Below, piece by piece: positions 25,782-34,851 of a stretch of 62,094 nucleotides of DNA (its first letter is position 1; every line of letters begins with the position of its first letter). A program made the position numbers and the translations under genes. The notes beneath the pieces were generated by a model. It was given only the letters and a program-made list of their open reading frames with translations, was not told where the DNA came from and made no database searches. Source of the DNA: JAIEPT01 sp038217425 (GTDB taxonomy: Bacteria; Planctomycetota; Planctomycetia; Gemmatales; Gemmataceae); assembly GCA_038217425.1 (NCBI GenBank), contig JBBQPM010000013.1:1-62094 (forward strand). The letters are read 5' to 3'.

Positions 25782-25831
25782 GAGCCCGCGGCGCGCGCAA
25801 GGGTTCGAGCGAATCCTTGCTTGCGCTGCGG
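25782..25831. terminator. Imperfect palindrome between convergent genes, GAGCCCGCAGCG family
   Basis: The left arm GAGCCCGCGGCGCGCGCAAG and the right arm CTTGCTTGCGCTGCGG are imperfect complements. The element fills the 60 bases between the stop of the small secreted protein and the stop of lysC. A better-conserved copy occupies the same kind of site at 50596-50651, suggesting bidirectional transcript-end hairpins. Confidence 0.65.
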
Positions 25832-25835
25832 AATC

Positions 25836-27656
25836 CTACTTATTCACGGGAAACGCGGCCTTGAGCGCTTGCAGCGCCTCGGGGCCGTCTTTTTCGTCGA
25901 CGACGACGCTCAGACGCACTTCACTCGTGTTGATCATGCTGATGTTGATGTTCTTTTCCGCGAGGGCGCCGAACATTCGCTTGGCGACGCCGGTGTGCGT
26001 GCGCATGCCGACGCCGAGCACGAAGAGATTCGCGATACGGGCGTCGCCGCTGACGCGGACCTTGGCGTCGATGGTGCGGGCCAGGGCTTCGGTCAACTTC
26101 AGCGCCCGGGGCAGATCGCTTTTGGGGACGCTAAAGCTCAGTTCGACCAGACCATTGCCGGTGATGTTTTGCACGATCATATCGACGAGAATGCCCCCCT
26201 CGGCCACCGCCTGGAAGACTTTCGAACACACGCCGGCCTGATCGGGTAAATTGAAAATCGTGATGCGGCCCTGATCGGTGGCGGCAAGGACGTCGCTGAC
26301 CAGAATGTCTTCCATGCCGTTCATGTTGCGGACGACGGCGTTGACGTGCTGCAGCACCGCCTCAGCGGAGCGGGCGCCAAGGTCAGTCCCCGCGGGGACG
26401 GGCATGCCGGCGCCGGGCCGTGGTTTGTGCAAGCCGAACGCCTGATGCACGGCCCGCAGCGCCTTGGGGCCGTCGGCCTTGTCGACGAGGACCGAGATCT
26501 TGATATCGCCGGTCGTGATCATCTTCATGTTGACGTTGGCGGCGGCGAGAGCGGCGAACATCTGCTCGGCCACGCCCGTATGCGTCCGCATCCCCGTCCC
26601 GACGACCGAGACCTTGCTGACGTTCTCCTCGAACGCCAGCGTTGCTCCAAGCTCCGTCGCCAGCGGTTGCAGGATCCGCAAGGTCGCTTGAAGTTCGTTG
26701 GCCAGGACCGTGAAGCCGATCGACGCCTTGCCGGCGCTGCCGACGTTCTGGGCGATCATGTCGACGACGATGGACTTGTCGGCAATCGCGCTAAAGATGC
26801 GATGGCTAACGCCCGGCTGATCGGGGACGCCTTCGATCGAGACGCGCGCCTCGTCCTTGACCATGGCGGCGCCGCAGACGGGGGTCGAGCGCATCCACTC
26901 CGCTTCGGGGACGATCCAGGTTCCCTCGACGTCGCTGAACGACGAACGTTTTTGCAGCGGCACCCCGAACTTGCGGGCGAACTCGATGCTGCGCGAGGAG
27001 AGCACGTTGGCGCCGACGCTGGCGAGTTCGAGCATTTCGTCGTAGCTGACGACGTCGAGCTTGCGCGCTTCGGGGACGAGACGCGGATCGGTGGTGAAGA
27101 TGCCGTCGACGTCGGTGTAGAATTCGCACCCGACGTCCGCGGAGATCGCCTCGGCGTCGTGCTTGAGGACGGCGGCGAGGGCGACGGCGGTGGTATCGGA
27201 ACCGCCGCGGCCGAGCGTGGTGATGTTGCCTTGCTCGTCGATCCCCTGAAACCCGGCAACGATGACGATGGCGCCATCGAGCAGCGTTTCTCGCAGGCGT
27301 TTGGTGTTGATGTTCTTGATGCGCGCCTTCGTGTGGATGCTGTCGGTGACGATGCCGACCTGGGCGCCGGTGAGGCTGACGGCCTTCTCGCCCATGGTCT
27401 GAATCGCCATGGCGAGCAGGGCGATGGAGATCTGTTCGCCGGTGGACAGGAGCATGTCCATTTCGCGGGCGGGGGGATTGTCAGTGATTTCGCGGGCCAG
27501 TTCGATGAGTTCGTCGGTGGTATCGCCGCGGGCGCTGACGACGACGACGACTTGATTGCCGGCCTGTTTGGTGCGGATCGCCCGGCGAGCGGCGGCCATG
27601 ATCCGTTCCGCGGTCGCCACACTGCTGCCGCCGAATTTTTGCACTACGAGCGCCAC
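25836..27656 (-). CDS. lysC: Aspartate kinase with duplicated ACT regulatory region
   Basis: Catalyses aspartate phosphorylation, the first step to lysine, threonine and methionine. The kinase domain is complete: VQKFGGSSV at the N-terminus, GRGGSDTTAVALA and DVDGIFTTDPR. The start is GTG at 27656 with a perfect AGGAGG. At 606 residues it is about 200 longer than the common enzyme, because the C-terminal ACT pair (about 265-420) is followed by a second pair (about 440-600); both contain GMRTHTGVA. Four-ACT aspartokinases are known from some cyanobacteria and planctomycetes. Feedback control by Lys and/or Thr is expected. Confidence 0.95.
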   Translation of the reverse strand: MALVVQKFGGSSVATAERIMAAARRAIRTKQAGNQVVVVVSARGDTTDELIELAREITDNPPAREMDMLLSTGEQISIALLAMAIQTMGEKAVSLTGAQVGIVTDSIHTKARIKNINTKRLRETLLDGAIVIVAGFQGIDEQGNITTLGRGGSDTTAVALAAVLKHDAEAISADVGCEFYTDVDGIFTTDPRLVPEARKLDVVSYDEMLELASVGANVLSSRSIEFARKFGVPLQKRSSFSDVEGTWIVPEAEWMRSTPVCGAAMVKDEARVSIEGVPDQPGVSHRIFSAIADKSIVVDMIAQNVGSAGKASIGFTVLANELQATLRILQPLATELGATLAFEENVSKVSVVGTGMRTHTGVAEQMFAALAAANVNMKMITTGDIKISVLVDKADGPKALRAVHQAFGLHKPRPGAGMPVPAGTDLGARSAEAVLQHVNAVVRNMNGMEDILVSDVLAATDQGRITIFNLPDQAGVCSKVFQAVAEGGILVDMIVQNITGNGLVELSFSVPKSDLPRALKLTEALARTIDAKVRVSGDARIANLFVLGVGMRTHTGVAKRMFGALAEKNINISMINTSEVRLSVVVDEKDGPEALQALKAAFPVNK

Positions 27657-27725
27657 GTCGATCGCCTCCTGGTCCCCGATGCGTTTGAAAGCGTCATCTT
27701 ATGAGGGGGCGCCGAGTCGTCACGA

Positions 27726-28487
27726 TCAATCGTCGTCCGCATCGGGGTTCGGCATCACGCCCGTTTCGACGGCGATGCGCATCACTTCCGGCGTGGCCTC
27801 CCAGGTGCTCATATAGGTAGCTTCAAGAGGTACTCGAACGTGCATCCCATTCGCGACGAACAGCGGCATCGGCGGCAATGCGTCGCCGACCGTGATCGGT
27901 TCGACGTACGCAGCCCGAACGTCGCCCATCTCGTACGACGCCAGGATGCGATCTTTGCCGGGCGGAAAGCGGAACTCCTCGTCGTGGATTTCGTCCCAGA
28001 TCATTTTGTGGATGCCGAACGGATCGCGCGGCGAAGGCGGAAAGAGATCGATCAGCAGCAGATGAATCCCGGAGCGCAGGTAGTCGATCGTCTTCTCGAC
28101 GAAATCGCGCAGCGCCGCCCGGCTGTCCTTGTTGCCTGGAGAAAGGATCTCGATGATCGCAACGGTTCTCCCTAATTGGTGTTTGACGACGACGCGATTG
28201 GCTCGGTCGGCATAAATTTCTTTCGTGGTTTTACGCACAATGCTCGTCGCGGGAGGTTCTCGGGTCAAGACTCCGCCCATTTCAGGCGGGCCGGACTTAC
28301 GATTTCCGACACGCGTTTCAACCGCAAGCACGTCGCCCTCTTTCGTCCCGGCTTTCTGCTCGACCAACGCCGATAAGCCCCTTGGAAGCAAACCGGAATT
28401 TAGGGCCGCCTTGATGTGGATCGACCAAGTTTGATGAAAGTCGTGGAACAACCCAGATGGAACTTGGTTCCAATTATGAATTGGCAT
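27726..28487 (-). CDS. DUF4058 family protein
   Basis: A protein of 253 residues from the ATG at 28487; the frame upstream overlaps the preceding gene and is poor. The N-terminal MPIHNWNQVPSGLFHDFHQT is the signature opening of planctomycete DUF4058 proteins, followed by LLPRGLSALVEQKAG and VAIIEILSPGNKDSR, then LIDLFPPSPRDP. The EILSPGNK segment recalls a PD-(D/E)XK-type core. The function is unknown. It lies 58 bases downstream of the cytochrome-WD40 gene and may be co-transcribed with it. Confidence 0.88.
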   Translation of the reverse strand: MPIHNWNQVPSGLFHDFHQTWSIHIKAALNSGLLPRGLSALVEQKAGTKEGDVLAVETRVGNRKSGPPEMGGVLTREPPATSIVRKTTKEIYADRANRVVVKHQLGRTVAIIEILSPGNKDSRAALRDFVEKTIDYLRSGIHLLLIDLFPPSPRDPFGIHKMIWDEIHDEEFRFPPGKDRILASYEMGDVRAAYVEPITVGDALPPMPLFVANGMHVRVPLEATYMSTWEATPEVMRIAVETGVMPNPDADDD

Positions 28488-28545
28488 CGGACATCTCCTG
28501 CTGCAATGGGACGCATTTGCTCTTCCGCGATATTCGCGCAAGTCT

Positions 28546-31500
28546 CTACTTCCCCAAAACCTTGAGCGTCACGCTCTGCGTCGCGTGCTCGGTCGTCTTG
28601 CCCTCGCGTTTGGCGAGCAGCACGATCGGATGCTCCATCGCAGGCACCCATGGCTCCGCGTAGATGCTGATGGTGCGGCGCGTTTCCTGCGGGTTGACCA
28701 GGATGCCGTTCAGCCCCAGGTCCAACACCTTGACGCCGTGCGGCAGGCCGCGCACTTCGAGCGGCACTCGGCCCACGAAACCCTGCCTGCGTTCGATGTT
28801 CACCGTGATCTTGGCAATGCCCCCCGGCTTCAGCGCCAATTCCGTGACGTCGGCAAAGGCGATGAGGTCGCCCGGCTCCGTCACCTGGATCGCCTGGCCC
28901 GTCGAATCGCGCCGTACGAGCTTGCCGTCAATCTCCGCTTCGCCGACGAGGGTCACGGAGGACTTCCCCGGCGCCTTCGCATTGTAGCCCGCGTAGAGCG
29001 TGACGGCGGTGCTGGTGTCCTCGGCGCCGAGCGTCGTCGCGGGGAGTTGCAGGCCCTCGGGGACGTTCGTCCAGCGCAGTTTCACCGGGCCCTGGAAGCC
29101 GTCGAGTCGATCGACGGTGATCGCGATGGGCAGGCCGCTCCCCTTGGCGACGCTGGGCGTCATCGGCGTGAAGCTGACTTTGAAACTCGGCTCGGGCGCG
29201 CGAACGGTCAGTCGGTAGCCGAAGTTATCACCGCCGCGCCCGTGGGCGTCGCGGATTCGCACTTGATAGACGCCGGCCGCGGGCGCCTCGAAGAAGATTC
29301 GCGAGTCTCGGCCATAGCCCGGGCCGCCGTCGTCGTTGCGGTAGTAGAGCGGGAAGACCGGGAAGCCGTTGGCCGGGAACGACGTGCCGGGGGGATGGAT
29401 GCTTACCTTGTACATCGCGACGCCGATGGGATGATGCGTCGGCGTGGTGTCGAGATACGTGAGCCGTTGGCCGCGATGGCTGAAGAAGCTGCAGTCGGCG
29501 TCGGGATGGCCGGGGAGGTTTTTGATCTTGATGAGTTCGCCGTCCACGAAGAGAAGGTCGTCGATGCCGAGTTCGCCCCAGTTTTCCAGGCGGATGTTGG
29601 TGACGACGGAATCGTGATCGCGGAAGGTGACGTTGGTCTTCGCCCGGCAGCGCAGCAACGCGCGCGGCACGAGGTTGCCTTGCTCGTCGAGAATCTCGAT
29701 GACGGAATCGAGATTGGAGCCGAGCCGGCGTGCATCGACTTCGACGACGAACCGCTGGCCCTTGGTCGCCTGAAACGCGTGGACGTTCGCCTGGCCTGAC
29801 TCCTCCAGGCGACTGTTGAACGTGATCGGCGTCGAGAGATTCGTTGCTTCTTTGAACGCGTCGAAGTTCGCGCCGACGACGATGCTGGTTTCGCCGAGCG
29901 GCTTCGCTTCGAGCTTGAGCGGGATTCGGCTGCCGACTTCCGCGTCTTTCGGGATCGGCACTTGAACGCTCGTCGGCTTACCGAGAAAGACGCCGCGAAC
30001 CTCAATGGTGGCCGTGAGGCCACGTCGTCCGCCGAGCGGGAAGATCGAGGTGACGATCGGGATCTCGCCCAGATGCAGGCGATACGTGAACGCGTCGCCG
30101 CCGCGCAGGTCGTGATCGCGGACGCCGACGACGTAGGTTCCCGCCTGCGCGAAGCGATGGCCGAGATGGCCGCGCGTGCTCTCGGCGAGGATCACGCCCT
30201 TCGCATCGGAGAGGACGAGGACCGGCTCGAACTTTGCCCCTGTCTTCGTGATGATGTGGACGCCGAGTTCCTCGCCCGCCTTGGCGTCGAAGGCGTAGTA
30301 GTCGGCGTCGCCCGCCTTGTCGAGCTTGCCGACGACGCTCGCGGGGAGCGCGATCTTCTGGGCCCGGCCTGGCGAATCGTTCGCGCTCTTCTCCGGGACG
30401 TTCGCGAAGAGATCGACCGTCAAATCGAGTGGCGGCGATGCCCCCGACGCGTTCTCAGCGGTGAGCTTGTAAACGCCCGCGCGGGCCCTGGCATCGATGA
30501 CGATCTCCGCCTCGAGCTTCTTCGAATCTTGCGCGACGATCTCGATCGTGGATTTGACGCCTTCGAGTTTCAGCATGGTGACATGCTTGAGATGCTCGCC
30601 GTCGAGATGAATGCGGACTTTGTCGCCGCGACGAATCTCCGCCGGCTTCGCGTTCTTGAGCACCGGAAGGGCGATCTTCGACTCCTTTTGCAACGAAGTC
30701 GGCTGGAGCTTGACGGCTTTCTTCGCGGCGCCGGGCTTGATTTCGCGGACGCTCTTGCCGGTCTTCTTGTCGAAGATCTGCACGACGCCGTCGTATCGGC
30801 CCACCGCGATCTGCCCGGCGTGGTCCATGACAACCAGGTGCAGTCCGGTCTCCGGCATCTTCTCGAAGACGACCTTCTCGGAGAGATCCGTCGGATCCCA
30901 CGACTTGACGATCCGATCCTGGCCGAGCGAGTAAAGAAACTTCCCATTGTGCGAGAAGGCAAGCTTGACGACGGGGCCCTCGTGCGCGAACGCCGACTGC
31001 GCGATTTTGATGCCCGCGGGCCCGACGCGGTACAGGCGGATCGACTTATCGACGCCGCCGGTGACGATCGATTGGCCGTCGGGGCTCCAGGCGACCGCGT
31101 AGAGCCAATCGGTCGATTCGCCCTGCGTGAAGAGGAGCTTGCCCGATTCGACGTCCCAAATCTTAAGAGCGCGATCCGCGGAAACGGATGCGAGCCGTTT
31201 GCCGTCGGGACTCAGAGCGATGCCGTAGACGGCGTCGCTGTGCTCCTTGAGCGTGCGCGGCTTGTCCTCATTTCGGTCGAAGATCTGAATGCGCGTGTCG
31301 TAACTGCTCGTGATAATGCGTTGGTTCTTGAAATCGAAGGCAAGATCCAGGATCGCATCCTTGTGTGCGAGCAGGGTGAAGTTACCTTCGGCGATTACCA
31401 CTTTCCCTTCGCGGCCTACTTCACTGATGGCGAGTAACAAGGGGTGAACCGCCAGTGCCGTGCAGCTTCCGATTGCGGCGCGCCCGAGCTCCAGCTTGCC

Positions 31501-31986
31501 ATCGGCATCGGCGACGAACAGTTGCGGGCCCCGTGCGAACATTATCGTTTTGGCTTTGTCGTCGTACGCCAGTGCCGTCACCGGCGCCTGAGTCGGCCGC
31601 TTCGGCTTGATGTCGGGGATCTCGACTTTTACGACCGCCCCGTCGTCCTTGGCGCCGGCGCTCACCCACGCCGCGATAACGGCGATCTCCTCCGCCTTCG
31701 GCTGATGCGCGTACTTCTTCGGCGGCATCTTCGGCGATTCTTTGCCCTGCATCAGCAGAATCATGCTGCTCTCGTTCGGCTTACCCGGAACCACGATCGC
31801 GCCGCCGTCGGAGCCGAGCATCAAAGACTTGTACGTCTCCAGATCGAGGCCCCCTTTGAGCGACTTGGCGTTGTGGCATTCCTGGCAATACTTCGTGAGA
31901 AAGGGACGCACGTCCTTGGCGAAACTGGGCGTCTGCGCCTGCGCCGCAACGGGGAGCGTCAGAGCGAGGAGAGCGAAGGTACGCAT
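28546..31986 (-). CDS. PVC-type cytochrome / WD40 / pre-peptidase domain secreted protein
   Basis: A protein of 1146 residues from the ATG at 31986 with signal MRTFALLALTLPVAAQAQ. The N-terminus is a planctomycete cytochrome C (PSCyt1-like) domain with haem site YCQECHNAKSLKGGLDLE and the MPPKKYAHQPKAEEIAVIAAW block. A WD40 propeller follows (for example GIALSPDGKRLASVSADRAL and AVAWSPDGQSIVTGGVDKSI), then Ig-like and PPC (pre-peptidase C-terminal) beta domains such as KLDKAGDADYYAFDAKAGEEL. This architecture is common in planctomycete surface proteins and is of unknown function. The haem suggests redox sensing or electron transfer. Confidence 0.9.
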   Translation of the reverse strand: MRTFALLALTLPVAAQAQTPSFAKDVRPFLTKYCQECHNAKSLKGGLDLETYKSLMLGSDGGAIVVPGKPNESSMILLMQGKESPKMPPKKYAHQPKAEEIAVIAAWVSAGAKDDGAVVKVEIPDIKPKRPTQAPVTALAYDDKAKTIMFARGPQLFVADADGKLELGRAAIGSCTALAVHPLLLAISEVGREGKVVIAEGNFTLLAHKDAILDLAFDFKNQRIITSSYDTRIQIFDRNEDKPRTLKEHSDAVYGIALSPDGKRLASVSADRALKIWDVESGKLLFTQGESTDWLYAVAWSPDGQSIVTGGVDKSIRLYRVGPAGIKIAQSAFAHEGPVVKLAFSHNGKFLYSLGQDRIVKSWDPTDLSEKVVFEKMPETGLHLVVMDHAGQIAVGRYDGVVQIFDKKTGKSVREIKPGAAKKAVKLQPTSLQKESKIALPVLKNAKPAEIRRGDKVRIHLDGEHLKHVTMLKLEGVKSTIEIVAQDSKKLEAEIVIDARARAGVYKLTAENASGASPPLDLTVDLFANVPEKSANDSPGRAQKIALPASVVGKLDKAGDADYYAFDAKAGEELGVHIITKTGAKFEPVLVLSDAKGVILAESTRGHLGHRFAQAGTYVVGVRDHDLRGGDAFTYRLHLGEIPIVTSIFPLGGRRGLTATIEVRGVFLGKPTSVQVPIPKDAEVGSRIPLKLEAKPLGETSIVVGANFDAFKEATNLSTPITFNSRLEESGQANVHAFQATKGQRFVVEVDARRLGSNLDSVIEILDEQGNLVPRALLRCRAKTNVTFRDHDSVVTNIRLENWGELGIDDLLFVDGELIKIKNLPGHPDADCSFFSHRGQRLTYLDTTPTHHPIGVAMYKVSIHPPGTSFPANGFPVFPLYYRNDDGGPGYGRDSRIFFEAPAAGVYQVRIRDAHGRGGDNFGYRLTVRAPEPSFKVSFTPMTPSVAKGSGLPIAITVDRLDGFQGPVKLRWTNVPEGLQLPATTLGAEDTSTAVTLYAGYNAKAPGKSSVTLVGEAEIDGKLVRRDSTGQAIQVTEPGDLIAFADVTELALKPGGIAKITVNIERRQGFVGRVPLEVRGLPHGVKVLDLGLNGILVNPQETRRTISIYAEPWVPAMEHPIVLLAKREGKTTEHATQSVTLKVLGK

Positions 31987-32080
31987 GGCATGGATTCCCT
32001 GGCAGAAAGGTGCGATCAACCCTCATTCTAGCCGAGCAAACGTGGGTCGTCTTGATCGACTATAACTCGCCGAAGAAAAA

Positions 32081-32177
32081 GCCACAGAGAGCACAGAGGA
32101 CGCCGAGATAGGAAGCTTCTAATGATCTTCGAGCCTCTCTTGCTTTTTCCCTCTGTGTCCTCTGTGCTCTCTGTGGC
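32081..32177. repeat. CCACAGAG palindrome, copy 1
   Basis: Twenty-one-base arms at 32081-32101 and 32157-32177 are exact reverse complements, made of CCACAGAG/GCACAGAG units. The 55-base centre is itself partly symmetrical. It lies between the cytochrome-WD40 gene and argA, both on the minus strand. Confidence 0.9.
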
Positions 32178-32192
32178 TCATTTTTCTTACGG

Positions 32193-33494
32193 TCACAATT
32201 GCTTCGTGAGCACTTTCGACTTGCGGCCCGAAATGTCATAGCGCTGCTTGCGCGAGAAAGGAAGGTCGTCGGGGGAACCGAGGCGGAAGCCCCCCTTTTG
32301 CACGAAGTAGTTGATCGCCTGCGTCGACAGACAGAAGAGATCGCGCACGCCGACGGTGCGGGCGTGCTCCTCGACGAAGTGCATCAGGCGGGCGCCGATG
32401 CCCTGGTTCTCGAACTTTGTCGAGACGCAGATGCAGGCCATCTCCGCCTTGTTCTGATCCGGAAACGGATGCAAGGCGACGCATCCGGCCACGGTGCCGT
32501 CGACGTCGAAGACGTAGTAATCGCCGATCTGCCGTTCGATCTCGGCCAGCGTTCGAGGCAGCAGCTCGTCGTTCTCGACCCCGGCGCGGATCAGGGCGTA
32601 AATCGAGCGTGCGTCCTTTTTCTTCGCCTGCCGGATGGCATGGTACTGGTTGAGATGCACGAGGGTGCCGATGCCCTCGTTGGAAAAGACTTCGCCGAGT
32701 AAGCCCTCCTCGACTCGGCCGTCGATGATATGCACGCGCGGCACGCCGTTACGCAAGGCGCGGACCGCGTTCGTGAGCTTCGAGAAACTCTGATCCAGAA
32801 AGTCCGCGCGCGGCCGCTTGAGCAGATGGTCGGCTTGTTCGACGGAGAGATGGCGAAAAAGCTCGACTTCGCCACCAGGCTCCGCGGACCTCAAGACAAT
32901 CCCGGGCGACGACGTCAGGTAAATGAGCTTGGTGGCTTGAAGTTGTTTGGCGACCTCGGCGGCGGCGGCGTCGGAATTTATACGGTACGTCGTTCCTTCG
33001 CCGTCGCCGCCGAGCGGCGGCAACACCGGCACGATCTCGTGCTCCAAAAGCGCCTTGAGCAGCGCGATGTCGATGCGCTCGATCCGTCCGGTCCACTGCT
33101 GATCGATGCCTTGCAGGATGCCCGCCGGATGCGCGACCAGCGCGTTGCAGTAGGCGCCGCGCAGGTCGTTGGCGGACAGGCCTTCGAGGATTTCATGCGT
33201 CACGCGGTTGGCGGCCGTGAGCGCCAGCTCAAGCGTGTCGGCATCGGTGATGCCGGTGCCGTCGAGATTGGAGGCTGTTTTGCCGGTCTGCTGCGCGAGT
33301 TCCTGAATCTGCAGACTGGCGCCATGCACGAGGACGACGCCGATGCGCAGGCTGCGCATGAGAGCGATATCGAGCATGAGATTGCGAAAGTTCTCGTGCT
33401 CGACGATTAAGCCGTCGGCGGCGATGACGAAGATCTTGTCCCGATACTGCGGGACGTAGCGCAGGATTTCGCGCAAATCTGCCAATCGGTGCAT
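32193..33494 (-). CDS. argA: Amino-acid N-acetyltransferase (N-acetylglutamate synthase)
   Basis: Acetylates glutamate with acetyl-CoA in the first arginine-synthesis step. The ATG at 33494 has GGAG with 6-base spacing; a GTG twelve codons upstream lacks proper spacing. At 433 residues it is the classical ArgA length. The amino-acid-kinase domain is recognisable (YRDKIFVIAADGLIVEHENF, VLVHGASLQIQELAQ, IDGRVEEGLLGEVFSNEGIG), followed by a GNAT domain with acetyl-CoA signature STKFENQGIGARLMHFVEE. The kinase-fold domain normally binds arginine for feedback inhibition. It is flanked on both sides by CCACAGAG palindromes. Confidence 0.93.
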   Translation of the reverse strand: MHRLADLREILRYVPQYRDKIFVIAADGLIVEHENFRNLMLDIALMRSLRIGVVLVHGASLQIQELAQQTGKTASNLDGTGITDADTLELALTAANRVTHEILEGLSANDLRGAYCNALVAHPAGILQGIDQQWTGRIERIDIALLKALLEHEIVPVLPPLGGDGEGTTYRINSDAAAAEVAKQLQATKLIYLTSSPGIVLRSAEPGGEVELFRHLSVEQADHLLKRPRADFLDQSFSKLTNAVRALRNGVPRVHIIDGRVEEGLLGEVFSNEGIGTLVHLNQYHAIRQAKKKDARSIYALIRAGVENDELLPRTLAEIERQIGDYYVFDVDGTVAGCVALHPFPDQNKAEMACICVSTKFENQGIGARLMHFVEEHARTVGVRDLFCLSTQAINYFVQKGGFRLGSPDDLPFSRKQRYDISGRKSKVLTKQL

Positions 33495-33590
33495 ACCCGG
33501 CTCCGCAAGAGAGGGACGATTTTCGAGCACCCTTCATCATATACGCCGGGCTGCCCGCATCGAAGCGAAACCAACCGCCGAATCGAACGC

Positions 33591-33715
33591 AAAACTAACC
33601 ACAGAGACACAGAGAACACAGAGAAAGAGGAAGGGAAATCGGTAAAAAACGAGCGAACCTCCGCCTTCATTCCTCTTTCTTCCTCTGTGTTCTCTGTGCC
33701 TCTGTGGTTAGTTTT
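33591..33715. repeat. CCACAGAG palindrome, copy 2
   Basis: The left part (from 33591) carries AAAACTAACCACAGAG and repeated ACACAGAGA units; the right part (to 33715) is its inverted copy ending GTGGTTAGTTTT. The arms are about 40 bases with small differences around a central spacer. It lies between argA and the phosphoesterase gene, both minus. It shares the AAAACTAACC end with the copy that carries the GxxExxY gene. Confidence 0.9.
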
Positions 33716-33721
33716 CTCAAT

Positions 33722-34450
33722 TCATTTCGCAACGTCGCTCGTGGGTTTGACGCCGGTCTGCGGCTTGCCTCCCTTGCGGTAGACTTCGATCAGCGTCTCC
33801 TTGACGTTGTCCGCTAACTCGGATTCCTGGATCGTGCGGTACAGCGCCTCGAGCGGATAGTCGATCCGTTTCAGGTCGACGCGGTGATTCTCGATGACGG
33901 CGTACGAGGCGCGCGGGTCGCCGTCGCGCGGCTGGCCGACGCTGCCGGGATTAACGACCAGTTTGTTGCCCACCTCCAGCACGTAGGGCTGATGCGTATG
34001 CCCCACGCAGATCACCTGGGCGTCGACGTCCTCCAGACGTTCGCGCCAGAACTCGACGTCGCACGGCGCGTATTCGTCCAGCGGATCGCTCGGCGTGGCG
34101 TGTACCAGCAGATACTTCGTGTCCTCCAGCGTGAGCCGGCGCATGACGGGCATGCTCGCCAGGTAGCGCCGATCCGCGGGCGCCAGGCGCGGCTGCAGCC
34201 ATTCGCGCGTCACCTTGGTGAGATACTTGAAGCCCGCCTTGGCCTGCACGTCGACGTACTGGGCGACGCCGTGATCGTGATTGCCGCGGACGACGGCGAA
34301 CGCGCGTTGCCGTACCCAGTCGATGCACGGACCTGCCTGCAGGCCATAATCGACCAGATCCCCCAGGAAGAGGCACAGATCGAACGGCTCCTCGATTGCT
34401 TGTAGCGCGTGCCAGTTGGCGTGAATGTCGGCCAAAACCAAGATACGCAT
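33722..34450 (-). CDS. Metallophosphoesterase family protein
   Basis: A protein of 242 residues from the ATG at 34450, with AGGGAG 7 bases upstream; the long upstream extension of the frame is antisense to the next gene. All calcineurin-like motifs are present: LVLADIHANWHAL, LFLGDLVDYG, VVRGNHDHG, VHATPSDPLDE and ICVGHTHQPY, then VNPGSVGQPRDGDPRASYAV. The layout is that of YfcE/diadenosine-tetraphosphatase-like small phosphoesterases. Substrate unknown. It is divergent from the small helical protein at 34535. Confidence 0.9.
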   Translation of the reverse strand: MRILVLADIHANWHALQAIEEPFDLCLFLGDLVDYGLQAGPCIDWVRQRAFAVVRGNHDHGVAQYVDVQAKAGFKYLTKVTREWLQPRLAPADRRYLASMPVMRRLTLEDTKYLLVHATPSDPLDEYAPCDVEFWRERLEDVDAQVICVGHTHQPYVLEVGNKLVVNPGSVGQPRDGDPRASYAVIENHRVDLKRIDYPLEALYRTIQESELADNVKETLIEVYRKGGKPQTGVKPTSDVAK

Positions 34451-34534
34451 GCCCGCTCCCTTGTCCCCGTTTCCTGTTTCAGGGTATACTGCCTGAACGC
34501 CGAACGCGAGTCCAGTCTTTCTCCCCGGGTAGCC

Positions 34535-34840
34535 ATGGCCACTGACAAGAACGCCCGCCGACTGCCGTTGCGCCAGCTCCTGACGCATACCGAGAAGCAC
34601 AACCGCGACCTGGCCGAGTTGCTGCACAGCGACCTGACGCCCAAGATCGCCGATTTGCACGAGTTGAGCCAGCCCGTCCGCCGACGCGGCCAATATCCGA
34701 CGGTGACCGCGCTGGGTAACGCCCTGGGACAACTCGGCACGCTCGGCAGCGACTTCCTCAAACGCCTGGACGAATTCCTGGAAGAACTGGATGCGATCCG
34801 CGATCACGCGAATCGCGACCGCATCGAACGACGCCATTAG
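34535..34840 (+). CDS. Hypothetical helical protein
   Basis: A protein of 101 residues from the ATG at 34535, almost wholly predicted helix and highly charged (THTEKHNRDLAELLHSDLTP and LKRLDEFLEELDAIRDHAN). It has no signal peptide and no recognised family. It sits 11 bases upstream of the lipase gene in the same direction, so the two are probably co-transcribed. Codon usage fits a real gene. A coiled-coil interaction role is only a guess. Confidence 0.6.
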   Translation: MATDKNARRLPLRQLLTHTEKHNRDLAELLHSDLTPKIADLHELSQPVRRRGQYPTVTALGNALGQLGTLGSDFLKRLDEFLEELDAIRDHANRDRIERRH

Positions 34841-34851
34841 GAGAAACGACG

